16,958 nucleotides of DNA from Sporomusaceae bacterium (GTDB lineage: Bacteria > Bacillota_C > Negativicutes > Sporomusales_B > UBA7701). The position numbers and the translations under genes were made by a program. Below the pieces are notes generated by a model that did not search any database, was not told where the DNA came from, and saw only the letters and a program-made list of their open reading frames with translations. This document shows positions 6,486 to 13,560 of the stretch, piece by piece. Within the stretch, counting starts at the first letter, position 1; every line of letters starts with the position of its first letter. The stretch spans positions 1 through 16,958 of the forward strand of contig JALHDI010000080.1 in the NCBI GenBank assembly GCA_022839045.1, written 5' to 3'.

Positions 6486-7175
6486 ATGAAGATATTCGCC
6501 ATCGCCGACACCCACCTGTCCGGCAACCCGCCGACCAAGCCCATGTCGATCTTCGGCGACCGCTGGCTCGGCCACTGGGACAAAATCAAGGCCGACTGGA
6601 CGGAGCGCGTCGCCCCCGAGGACACCGTCCTCGTCGCGGGCGACATCTCCTGGGCCATGAAGCTGCCCGAAGCGCTGCCCGATCTCGAGGAGATCGCCGC
6701 CCTGCCGGGCCGCAAGGTCCTCATCCGCGGCAACCACGACTACTGGTGGCAGACGGTCGCCAAAATGAACGCCGCCACCGGCGGCCGGCTCACCTTCCTC
6801 CACAACACCTTCGCCGTCGCCGGCGACTGGGCGGTGTGCGGCAGCCGCGGCTGGCTGCTGCCCGGCGACCCCGCCTTCGGCGAAGAGGACGAGGCCATCT
6901 ACCGGCGCGAGCTCGGCCGCGTGCGGGCTTCCCTGTCCGTCGCCCGGGGCGCCGGCTGCGAACGCCTCATCCTCATGCTCCACTACCCGCCCCGTACCGG
7001 GGCCGACGCCACCGGCTTCACCGACCTCATGGCCGAATTCGGCGTGGCGATCTGCGTCTACGGCCACCTCCACAACGAAGCGGTCAACACCGCCCCCGTG
7101 GGCGACTACAGCGGCACGGTGCATTACCTCGTCTCGTGCGACGCCTTAGACTTTAAACTATTGCAGATAATATAG
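6486..7175 (+). CDS. Calcineurin-like metallophosphoesterase
   Basis: A 229-residue cytoplasmic protein with the full metallophosphoesterase signature: Asp8 and His10 in IADTHLS, Asp53 in VAGDISW, GNHD at 82-85 and the C-terminal GHLHNEA. These residues bind two divalent metals that hydrolyse phosphoester bonds. The long insert with FGDRWLGHWDKI and RGNHDYWWQT is typical of the YpbG-like group in Firmicutes, whose substrate is not known to me. Start ATG 6486 follows AAGGGA. It is followed after about 18 bases by the small DUF2164 gene, and both are transcribed from the TATAAT promoter at 6448. Confidence 0.88.
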   Translation: MKIFAIADTHLSGNPPTKPMSIFGDRWLGHWDKIKADWTERVAPEDTVLVAGDISWAMKLPEALPDLEEIAALPGRKVLIRGNHDYWWQTVAKMNAATGGRLTFLHNTFAVAGDWAVCGSRGWLLPGDPAFGEEDEAIYRRELGRVRASLSVARGAGCERLILMLHYPPRTGADATGFTDLMAEFGVAICVYGHLHNEAVNTAPVGDYSGTVHYLVSCDALDFKLLQII

Positions 7176-7193
7176 AAGACAGGCGGAATGACG

Positions 7194-7427
7194 ATGAAAC
7201 CCATCGAACTTGGCCAACAAGTGAAACAGGACCTCATCACCGGCATCAAGGAATTTTTCGCGCGCGAGCGGGACGAGGAAATCAGCGACTTCCAGGCCGC
7301 GGCCGTGCTCGCCTTCATCCTGGAGACCGCCGGCCCCCACATCTACAACCAGGCCGTGGCCGACGCCCACGCCCTCATGAGCGACAGGCTCGACGACCTG
7401 TACGGCCTCGAAAAGCGGCCCCGGTAG
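7194..7427 (+). CDS. DUF2164 family small protein
   Basis: A 77-residue protein matching DUF2164: IELGQQVKQDLITGIKEFFARERDEEISDFQAAAVLAFILETAGPH is followed by IYNQAVADAHALMSDRLDDL, the conserved pattern of this short helical family of unknown function. Two start codons are possible. ATG 7194 is preferred because AGGCGG (7181-7186) is 7 bases upstream; ATG 7188 leaves a gap of one base. It is the second gene of the unit with the metallophosphoesterase and converges on the P-loop NTPase gene with only 6 bases between stop codons, leaving no room for a terminator. Confidence 0.85.
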   Translation: MKPIELGQQVKQDLITGIKEFFARERDEEISDFQAAAVLAFILETAGPHIYNQAVADAHALMSDRLDDLYGLEKRPR

Positions 7428-7433
7428 CATCCC

Positions 7434-8555
7434 CTAAAACGTCATCGTATCCGGGTGCTCCCAGCGGCGGGCGTTGGCGAGGATGATATCGACAAGCCCT
7501 TTCGCGCCCTCCTTGACGACGTTGTACACCGGCACCTTGACGCTGTTCCTCACCGCCACCTGCAAGCGGACGAAATCGACGAACGCCGGCTTGTAAGCCT
7601 TCGATTCCACCCGGTACTCGGGATAAAAGGGATTGATCGTCACCGCCAGCAGCGGCACCCTCTTCACCACCCCGGCCACCGCTCCGCCCCTCTCGGCCGC
7701 CGTCAGCAGCTCGTGGTAGGCCACCGGGTTGCCGGTCACCAGCAGCTTCACCGGGTCGGCGAACGCCAGCAGGAAGGGCCGCGGCTTCTCGGCCAGCCGG
7801 TCGGCGAGGGCCTTCAGGGCCCGCTCGCCGACCACGCCCGGCACGTACAGATACGAATACTTCGCCATCGGTTCGGCGAGCACCTGGTCGACGTCCTTCT
7901 CCGTCAGCAGCGAGGACAGCGGCCAGGTTTTTATTTCGTCCAGGTCGGCATCGAGCAGCGTCACCTGCGTAAGCTGCCGCCCCGCCAGCTCCAGGGCCCG
8001 CGGCACCGCCGGCAGCGTCGAAAGCCGCCAGATCACGCCCGTCTCCTGGGCGAGGCGGGGGATGTCGGGCGTCCGCGACGCGCCGGTCGCGAGAATGAAC
8101 CCGTCCGTCTCCACCATCGGGGCGATGCGGTTCAAGGCGCCGTCGAAGATCGTCGCCCCCGGCCCCAGGCGGGTCAGTATCCCTGCCAGTTCCCGCACCT
8201 CGGTGCTCTTGTTCGGGCCGGCCGTCACCACCAGGCCGCTGGCCGTCACCCTGGCCACATGGATGCGGCCGAGGGGAGTCTGGATGTTGGTGGCCTGCAG
8301 CGGGCTCAGCCCCGCCGTGCTCACCTCCAGGCACTTCTCCGCCGTCGCGACCACGTCGCCAGGCTCGACCCGCAGCTTGGGCTTGGGCAGGCCGGTGACG
8401 TTGTCGATATTCTCGCCGTCATAGCCGATGCTTGTCAGGAAGAAACCCACCCCGCGCGCCCGCAGCTCCTGCATGATGGCCGCGGTCGCCGTGGTCTTGC
8501 CCGTATTCTTGGCGGTGCCGGCGATACCCAGCCTGATTTCCAGCAATACCATCAC
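7434..8555 (-). CDS. P-loop NTPase, possible reactivase subunit for a B12-dependent mutase (KamB-like)
   Basis: A protein of about 373 residues with an N-terminal Walker A (GIAGTAKNTGKTT, about residues 10-22) and a following GATIFDGALNR segment with a candidate Walker B aspartate. The layout resembles the MinD/dethiobiotin-synthetase (SIMIBI) class. Similar P-loop proteins, named KamB in lysine 5,6-aminomutase clusters, are thought to help reactivate cobalamin enzymes; I base that link on memory of the family and on the nearby B12 mutase, so it is inference. The start is uncertain: GTG 8555, ATG 8552 and TTG 8546 are all possible, with AGGTG close upstream. It is separated from the FAD gene by a strong terminator, so it probably has its own promoter. 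Confidence 0.72.
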   Translation of the reverse strand: MMVLLEIRLGIAGTAKNTGKTTATAAIMQELRARGVGFFLTSIGYDGENIDNVTGLPKPKLRVEPGDVVATAEKCLEVSTAGLSPLQATNIQTPLGRIHVARVTASGLVVTAGPNKSTEVRELAGILTRLGPGATIFDGALNRIAPMVETDGFILATGASRTPDIPRLAQETGVIWRLSTLPAVPRALELAGRQLTQVTLLDADLDEIKTWPLSSLLTEKDVDQVLAEPMAKYSYLYVPGVVGERALKALADRLAEKPRPFLLAFADPVKLLVTGNPVAYHELLTAAERGGAVAGVVKRVPLLAVTINPFYPEYRVESKAYKPAFVDFVRLQVAVRNSVKVPVYNVVKEGAKGLVDIILANARRWEHPDTMTF

Positions 8556-8630
8556 CTACAGATAATAATACCAATATTAATTCAGCGGCCGGACGGCCAT
8601 GACCTGCCTCCCGGGCAATTTTTGTACGCA

Positions 8631-8666
8631 AAAGGGAGCATAAGCAACGCCTTATGCTCCCTTTTT
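8631..8666. terminator. Intrinsic terminator of the FAD oxidoreductase gene
   Basis: AAAGGGAGCATAAG (8631-8644) pairs perfectly with CTTATGCTCCCTTT (8651-8664) around a 6-base loop. A and T runs on the two sides make it look bidirectional. It lies 40 bases beyond the FAD gene stop codon and upstream of the P-loop gene. Confidence 0.87.
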
Positions 8667-8706
8667 GATTCTGGCTACCCTCGCGGCTGCACAGCCGCCC
8701 AATAAA

Positions 8707-10008
8707 CTATCCCAAAGCTTTGGCGAAAACCCCCGTCATCCCCGCATCGGCCACCCGTTTCTGAATCGCCGCGACGTCGGTCGTGTACAGGTTCTTCTCC
8801 TTCATACGCTCGAAATACACCGACCCGGAGAAGGTGTACTTCTTCGTCAGCCCATCCTTGGTCTGCATGCTCGCCCGCACATGGGCGATGGCGTCGCCGC
8901 AGGCCAGGCTTTCCGGAATAACGGCCGGCTCCTTCCCCAGCGCCGCCCGGGCTGCGTTGTGCCCCGCCAGCGTGCCGGTGATGATCGCCTCGGTGTGGCC
9001 GACCAGCAGCCCCGCCTTCTCGCCGCCGCAAAATACGTTGTCCAGCCCTTCCACCTTCAGGGCGTTGTCGCGCGGCAGCATCCCCAGGTAGCGCATCGAG
9101 TTGCCGATGCCGCCCGAATACGGGTCCTCGAAACGGGCGTTCTCAAAGCCGGGGATCTGGCGGAGGATATCGAGCGGGTAATAGGCGCTCATCAGCTTGG
9201 CGTGTCCGGTGTCGAGCAGGATGACGTTCTCGGCGAACTCCTTGAGCGCGTATTGCTGGCAGGCTTTCTGGCCCAGCGACTCCATGCTCTTGCGCAGCTC
9301 GGCCGGGATGGGCGCCACCACTACCCCGGTGCGGTCGAGCTGTTCATGAATCTCACGGGACAACGAATCCTTGTGCAGCTTGCACGAGCCGCTCATCGCC
9401 CCCAGCGTCCCGTCGGCCTTCTGACCCATGATCTCCGTCACCCCGGCTTTGGCGGCGATCGAGAACCGCGGCCCGAAGGTCGGGCAACGGTAGATGCACA
9501 TCGCGCAACCGTTGCCGTACTTCATGCAGTTGCCCTGCGGTCCGGCCGTACCGGCGGCGTCCACGAACACATCGCCGCTCGCCACGATGTCGGGCTCGCC
9601 GTGATGGCCCTCGCCGATCACCTTGGTTATCCTGTTGCCGTCCTTCTCGATCTCCTTCACCCGGCAGTGGATGTGCAGCTTGACGCCGGCGTCCTCCACC
9701 GCCTTCCTCACCGCCGGCTCGATCAGCGCCACGTCGTACAGCGTCGCGTGCTTATGGCCGGGAAATTCGATATTCTTGTGGCGCGCGTTCTCATCCGCCA
9801 CCGTGAACAAATCGCCGCCGCCCATGGCCAGCATCTCCTCGGTGGCGGTGAAGCGGCCGTTGTTGCGCATGATGCCGCCCACCAGGCCGGTGCCCAGCAG
9901 CATATCGGCGCGCTCGAACAGCTCCACCTCGCAGCCCGCCTTGCGGGCCGCCAGGGCCGCCGCGCTGCCCGCCCAGCCGCCGCCGACCACGACTACTTTC
10001 TTAGCCAT
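8707..10008 (-). CDS. FAD-dependent oxidoreductase, TrmFO/GidA-like, with Cys cluster
   Basis: A 433-residue flavoprotein. The N-terminus KVVVVGGGWAGSAAALAARKAG followed by ELFER is a Rossmann FAD site (GGGWAG at 9-14), and the C-terminal DNVFCGGEKAGLLVGHTEAI-to-AGHNAAR region closes the FAD site as in the TrmFO/GidA group. Unusually, the middle carries Cys161, Cys168, Cys171 and Cys175-Pro (C-x6-C-x2-C-x3-C-P), which looks like an iron-sulfur or redox-active cysteine site. It lacks the usual length of GidA, and tRNA modification is unlikely in this context. It lies downstream of the PLP-enzyme gene and shares its strand, separated only by the second repeat copy. ATG 10008 follows AAGGAGGG. 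A role as amino-acid or imine oxidoreductase in the mutase pathway is inference. Confidence 0.78.
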   Translation of the reverse strand: MAKKVVVVGGGWAGSAAALAARKAGCEVELFERADMLLGTGLVGGIMRNNGRFTATEEMLAMGGGDLFTVADENARHKNIEFPGHKHATLYDVALIEPAVRKAVEDAGVKLHIHCRVKEIEKDGNRITKVIGEGHHGEPDIVASGDVFVDAAGTAGPQGNCMKYGNGCAMCIYRCPTFGPRFSIAAKAGVTEIMGQKADGTLGAMSGSCKLHKDSLSREIHEQLDRTGVVVAPIPAELRKSMESLGQKACQQYALKEFAENVILLDTGHAKLMSAYYPLDILRQIPGFENARFEDPYSGGIGNSMRYLGMLPRDNALKVEGLDNVFCGGEKAGLLVGHTEAIITGTLAGHNAARAALGKEPAVIPESLACGDAIAHVRASMQTKDGLTKKYTFSGSVYFERMKEKNLYTTDVAAIQKRVADAGMTGVFAKALG

Positions 10009-10040
10009 AAAGTGAATTCCCTCCTTAGCTAAATAGCCAA

Positions 10041-10160
10041 GGTTGTCTAAAAAGCTCCAGATGCAAGGCGTACCGGAAGAGCGCGCCGCGACGCGTACTT
10101 GGGACGTACGCTAGCAAGCGCTCTGAGGAACAACGCCGCAGATGGACTTTTTAGGCAACC
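10041..10160. repeat. Structured dispersed repeat, copy 2
   Basis: A 120-bp element homologous to 3946-4070. The outer arms GGTTGTCTAAAAAG (10041-10054) and CTTTTTAGGCAACC (10147-10160) pair over 14 bases with one G-T pair. AGAGCGC (10078-10084) pairs with GCGCTCT (10118-10124), and GCGTAC (10093-10098) with GTACGC (10106-10111). The conserved blocks CCAGATGCAAGGCG, ACCGGA, GCGTACTTGG and CAACGCCGCAGATGG are in the same order as in copy 1, while the middle stem has a different sequence that still pairs. It begins 1 base after the stop codon of the PLP-enzyme gene and ends 32 bases before the FAD gene start. Confidence 0.87.
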
Positions 10161-10161
10161 G

Positions 10162-11625
10162 CTAAATCAATCCCACGTGCTTGGCCACAATCTCCATCAA
10201 CCTCACCTGCGCCTTGATGCCGTAGCGGAACACGTCCTTCAGCAGGTTGCCCTTGCTGTCGGTGGTCGCCAGGTCGGGGGAGATGTAAATATTGCCGTCG
10301 TAGGCCACCGTCGGGATGACGCCCATCTGGGCCATGCCGGTCTGGAAGATGTTCGTGCCGGAGTACATATCCTCGATCGCGAAGATCGGCAGCCCCATCT
10401 GGCCGTCTTTCCAGGTACCCTCGTAGTTGACCTCCACCGCCCGCGAGTTGTACGACTTACTTATGATCAGCCCCGCCTTGATCGTCGGGTGGATCTTGTC
10501 GAACTCTTCCTTGACGACGTCGTAGAGGTCGTCGACCGACTTGGTGTACACCGCGGGGTTGTCGCGCAGCACCTTCAGGGCCTGGATCTGGGTGGCCAGC
10601 GCCTCCTTGCCCGGGTCGAACGTCACGTACGCCGCCTTGCCGTAGGAAGCGGTCGTGCCCCAGCGGTCGCCGTGCATGCCCATCGCCCGGCGGATGGGGA
10701 CCATCACGTCCTCCTTGCCGATGATCAGGCCGCTGGTCGCCGCGCCGCTCGCCTTGTCCATGCTGTAGATAATCACGTCGGCGCCCGACTTGCGGATATC
10801 GTGGCCGATGCCCGGCACGCCCCAGGCGTTGTCGAGCACGTACGGGACGTTGAACTCCTTGCACAGCTTGGCGTACAGCTTCTGCAGCTTCGGCGTGCCG
10901 TCCTGGTCCTTGGCGCCGTAGCCGTAGCCGGGGGTCTCGTACGCCAGCGACGTCATACCGGTAAACATGCTGCCGTGGCGCTCGGCTACCTTCTTCATCT
11001 CCTGGTACGTGGCTTCCGGATCAACCTTGGTCAAGAGCGGCACCGGGTGCGCCTTGATGCCGTGCACCGGATACTGGGCGCCGGCCAGCGGCACGATCAG
11101 CGTGTCGAGATTATTCTGGCGCTTGCCGTAGAAGCCCAGCTCGCCGGGCGTAGTGCCGCGGTCGGCGATGATGTCCTTGTATTTGCCGGGGAAAGGGCGT
11201 CCGTAGCCACCCTGGTGGTGGAAATGCTTCTCCAGAGGCGCAATGTAGCGGGCGCGGTAGTTGTCGCCGCGACCCATCATCGGCGGCGTGAACAGCGTGT
11301 CGAAGGTCACCCACAGGCCGGCCTCGCAGGTGCTGGTCGGCACGGCGTCATACTCGTCGCCGTAGATGTCCTTGACGAGCTCGCGGATCTGGTCCACCAT
11401 CCCCGCCAGCGGAATAACCGCCTTGCCGGCCTCCTCGCCGGCGTGCATGATATCCTCGCGCAGCGGCGCCGGGCAGCCGGAGATGCCGCCCGTCATCCCG
11501 AACTTGCCGCGCAGCTCCTGCGGGATGCCGATCTCGTCGGCGGCCGCCTTGGCCTCGGCGTAAATCGTCGGGATATTCATCTGGAGATACTTGTACATCT
11601 GGAACTTATACTTGAACTTGGCCAT
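10162..11625 (-). CDS. Fold-type-I PLP-dependent enzyme of unknown reaction
   Basis: A 487-residue protein with features of fold-type-I pyridoxal-phosphate enzymes. VPYVLDNAWG carries Asp265, placed like the aspartate that pairs with the PLP ring nitrogen, and ADVIIYSMDKASGAATSGLI carries Lys291, placed like the Schiff-base lysine. VPTSTCEAGLWVTF (about 95-108) resembles the phosphate-binding segment. I do not recognise the exact family; it could be an aminotransferase, a lyase or a decarboxylase. ATG 11625 is chosen because GGAGGG lies 10 bases upstream; GTG 11631 is possible. It is the last gene of the mutase operon, 15 bases after ridA, and the pairing with RidA suggests that it releases an enamine or imine product. 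Confidence 0.75.
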   Translation of the reverse strand: MAKFKYKFQMYKYLQMNIPTIYAEAKAAADEIGIPQELRGKFGMTGGISGCPAPLREDIMHAGEEAGKAVIPLAGMVDQIRELVKDIYGDEYDAVPTSTCEAGLWVTFDTLFTPPMMGRGDNYRARYIAPLEKHFHHQGGYGRPFPGKYKDIIADRGTTPGELGFYGKRQNNLDTLIVPLAGAQYPVHGIKAHPVPLLTKVDPEATYQEMKKVAERHGSMFTGMTSLAYETPGYGYGAKDQDGTPKLQKLYAKLCKEFNVPYVLDNAWGVPGIGHDIRKSGADVIIYSMDKASGAATSGLIIGKEDVMVPIRRAMGMHGDRWGTTASYGKAAYVTFDPGKEALATQIQALKVLRDNPAVYTKSVDDLYDVVKEEFDKIHPTIKAGLIISKSYNSRAVEVNYEGTWKDGQMGLPIFAIEDMYSGTNIFQTGMAQMGVIPTVAYDGNIYISPDLATTDSKGNLLKDVFRYGIKAQVRLMEIVAKHVGLI

Positions 11626-11640
11626 CGCCACATCTCCCTC

Positions 11641-12102
11641 CTATTGTTTCACCTTCACGATCATCTCGACCTCGCAGGCGGCGTCCAGCGGCAGCTCGTT
11701 CACGCCCACCGCCGACCGGGCGTGCTGGCCCTTGTCGCCGAAAAGCTGTCCCAGCAGCTCCGACGCCCCGTTGATAACCTTCGGCTGGCCGCCGAAACCG
11801 GGGGCGCTGGCCACGAACCCCGTCACCTTGACAACCTGTTCGATATTATCCAGGCTGCCGATCTGGGCCTTGATCACGCTCAGGCAATTCAGCACGCACA
11901 CGCGGGCCGCCTCATACCCCTTGGTCTCGTCCAGGTCGCGGCCCACCTTGCCCTTGTACTTCAGCTCGCCGCCCACAAACGGTATCTGCCCGGCCGTATA
12001 CACATACCCGCCCGACATCACCGCCGGCACATACGCCGCCACCGGCTTGGGCGCCTCCGGCAGCGTCAGCCCCATATCCGTCAGTTTGCTCTCGATACTC
12101 AT
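11641..12102 (-). CDS. ridA: RidA family enamine/imine deaminase (YjgF/YER057c/UK114)
   Basis: A 153-residue member of the Rid family, which hydrolyses reactive enamines and imines released by PLP enzymes to keto acids and ammonia. The conserved core is visible: SGGYVYTAGQIPF (30-42), Arg129 in HARSAVGVNELPLDA and the final CEVEMIVKV, corresponding to the arginine that anchors the substrate carboxylate in RidA. At 153 residues it is longer than typical RidA (about 130) because of the N-terminal KLTDMGLTLPEAPKPVAAYV extension, which is common in one COG0251 subgroup. ATG 12102 follows GGAGGT with 7 bases spacing, and that site lies in the last codons of the preceding gene, so translation is likely coupled. 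Confidence 0.9.
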   Translation of the reverse strand: MSIESKLTDMGLTLPEAPKPVAAYVPAVMSGGYVYTAGQIPFVGGELKYKGKVGRDLDETKGYEAARVCVLNCLSVIKAQIGSLDNIEQVVKVTGFVASAPGFGGQPKVINGASELLGQLFGDKGQHARSAVGVNELPLDAACEVEMIVKVKQ

Positions 12103-12103
12103 G

Positions 12104-12553
12104 CTACTCACCTCCTTCGCCCGGCAACCGGAAGCTCACCGCGGCGCCCAGCGGCGCTCCCAGCTCCACCCCGGTCAGCAGCCGGTCTGTCCTGATCACG
12201 ATATTGAGATGGTTGGGCATGTGCGTCTCGTCGAAACCGGCGAGCACCCCGACCGGCCGGCCGGCCAACAGCACCTCGTCGCCGCTCACCAGCACCCCGC
12301 CCCGCTCCACGGCGAAAAAGCCGAGATAAGCGATGCGGTCCACCCGGCTGCCGGGTTTGGCCCCCGCCTCATCGGTGAGGATGAGCTCGTGCACGTCGTG
12401 GCGGCGAAGGCAACGGGAAATCGGCGTGATCAGCGCCAGCCCCCGGTCCTCCATCCTGCCCTGCAGCAGCACCACCAGCGGCCCCTCGACCGCACTCTTC
12501 TTCGCATAGGGATTGGCGGCGAACTTCCCTGCCGCATAGGGATCAGTACTCAT
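12104..12553 (-). CDS. Unknown 149-residue protein of the mutase operon
   Basis: I do not recognise this protein with certainty. It starts MSTDPYAAGKFAANPYAKKS and then shows mostly short beta-like segments (GPLVVLLQGRMEDRGLALI, HELILTDEAGAKPGSRVDRI, GGVLVSGDEVLLAGRPVGVLAGFDE, HLNIVIRTDRLLTGVELG), suggesting a small beta-barrel without membrane segments or signal peptide. The ATG at 12553 is chosen because GGGAGGG lies just upstream; the frame stays open to 12628, overlapping the mutase end, but without a ribosome-binding site. It lies 71 bases after the mutase stop and 1 base before the ridA start, so it is firmly within the operon and probably serves the same pathway. Confidence 0.72.
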   Translation of the reverse strand: MSTDPYAAGKFAANPYAKKSAVEGPLVVLLQGRMEDRGLALITPISRCLRRHDVHELILTDEAGAKPGSRVDRIAYLGFFAVERGGVLVSGDEVLLAGRPVGVLAGFDETHMPNHLNIVIRTDRLLTGVELGAPLGAAVSFRLPGEGGE

Positions 12554-12624
12554 GTCAACCCTCCCTGTAGCCCGAGTCGCGATATTATCATCCCTCGGCG
12601 CGCGGAAAATATGTAGCTCGCCCC

Positions 12625-13560
12625 TCACCCGACCGTCCGCACCGTATCCTTGCCGGCACGGCCCGGGTAGGCCCCCTCCTCCCTGCTGCCCAGCGCACCG
12701 GCGTGCAGCGCGGCGACGAAATCCCCCGTCTTGATAACCGCATCCAGCACCCCCTCGATGCCATCCACCAGCTTGTCGGCCGCCGCGCCCGCCGCCGCCG
12801 TCGGAGCGATGCCCGCCTGGCCGAGAAACCGGAATCCCTCCTGCACCGCCCGCAGTGTATCCACCTTCGCCGGCGCCGAGATCGGCCCCCCGGAATACGC
12901 CTCGTCCGTCGAAGCGATCGAAATCGCGTCCACCCCCAGCGCCGCCGCCAGGCAGGCGTGCAGCGCCGTCGACATCGCCGACTGCACCCGGTCCTCGGTA
13001 TGGGTCAGGAACCCGATCGGCGCCCCCGGCCAGATCGGGGCGTCCACGATCCCCCTGAGCGCCATCACCTTCGCGGCGTTGAAATCGATGTAATTATCCT
13101 CCATCAGCCCGTGGATCATCACCTCCGGCGAATAAGCGAACAGCGGTTGGAGGATGGGTCTCGCCCCGAGGCGCACCGCCAGATCGGCCACGATCAGCAT
13201 CCCCGCGAACGCCTTATAGGCCGGCACCCCGGCCAGCTCCTCGTTCGTCACCACATCGAACGGCAGATTATACTTCTTCGCGTACAAAATGGCGTGATAG
13301 CCGTCCACCGTCAGCCGCTCGGGGTCGGTCCCGGCCCCTAAAGACCCGTAGCAGATATTGATCTTCGTCAGATCCGCGCCCAGCTTCGCCGCCAGCACCA
13401 CCGTCTCAGGCGTGTTCAGGCCGCGGTGGGCCCGCACCTGCCACAGCGTCGACTTCTCCAGCCCGGCGCCGATGCGGTTGAGGTTGGCGGGCGTGATCAC
13501 CGTCCCGTCCTCCTGGTGGGTGAGGAACCCGTCCAGGAACCCCTCCGTCCGCGCCCCCCC
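12625..13560 (-). CDS. Adenosylcobalamin-dependent mutase, TIM-barrel (E-like) C-terminal part, after the frameshift
   Basis: This frame holds about 310 residues that continue the protein begun at 14423. It resembles the C-terminal two-thirds of glutamate mutase subunit E: QVRAHRGLNTPETVVLAAK matches the QARHGTPDSRLLAE strand that carries a substrate-binding arginine, and GFLTHTEDRVQSAMSTALHA plus ALGVDAISIASTDEAYSGGP match the FHQWMGGFPQDESKA and KVIVKTPHEAIGIP region. The barrel would place the substrate under the B12 cofactor. The window copy has no start codon of its own with a ribosome-binding site at the junction. The frame joins that of the N-terminal part if the G tract at 13554-13560 gains one base (or loses two). 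Stop TGA is at 12625-12627. Confidence 0.75.
   Translation of the reverse strand, partial: GGARTEGFLDGFLTHQEDGTVITPANLNRIGAGLEKSTLWQVRAHRGLNTPETVVLAAKLGADLTKINICYGSLGAGTDPERLTVDGYHAILYAKKYNLPFDVVTNEELAGVPAYKAFAGMLIVADLAVRLGARPILQPLFAYSPEVMIHGLMEDNYIDFNAAKVMALRGIVDAPIWPGAPIGFLTHTEDRVQSAMSTALHACLAAALGVDAISIASTDEAYSGGPISAPAKVDTLRAVQEGFRFLGQAGIAPTAAAGAAADKLVDGIEGVLDAVIKTGDFVAALHAGALGSREEGAYPGRAGKDTVRTVG

Noticed and set aside
8665..10032. 455-codon plus-strand frame opposite the FAD gene
   Set aside because: Antisense shadow; the minus-strand frame has clear FAD-binding motifs.
10099..12195. Very long open frame (698 codons) on the plus strand
   Set aside because: It is antisense to the PLP, RidA and 149-aa genes, which have recognisable motifs and ribosome-binding sites. 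Its composition (rich in R, H, L, V, G) is typical of GC-rich antisense shadows.
12554..12624. Internal promoter between the mutase and the 149-aa gene
   Set aside because: A TAATAT-like -10 is present but no acceptable -35 at the right distance.
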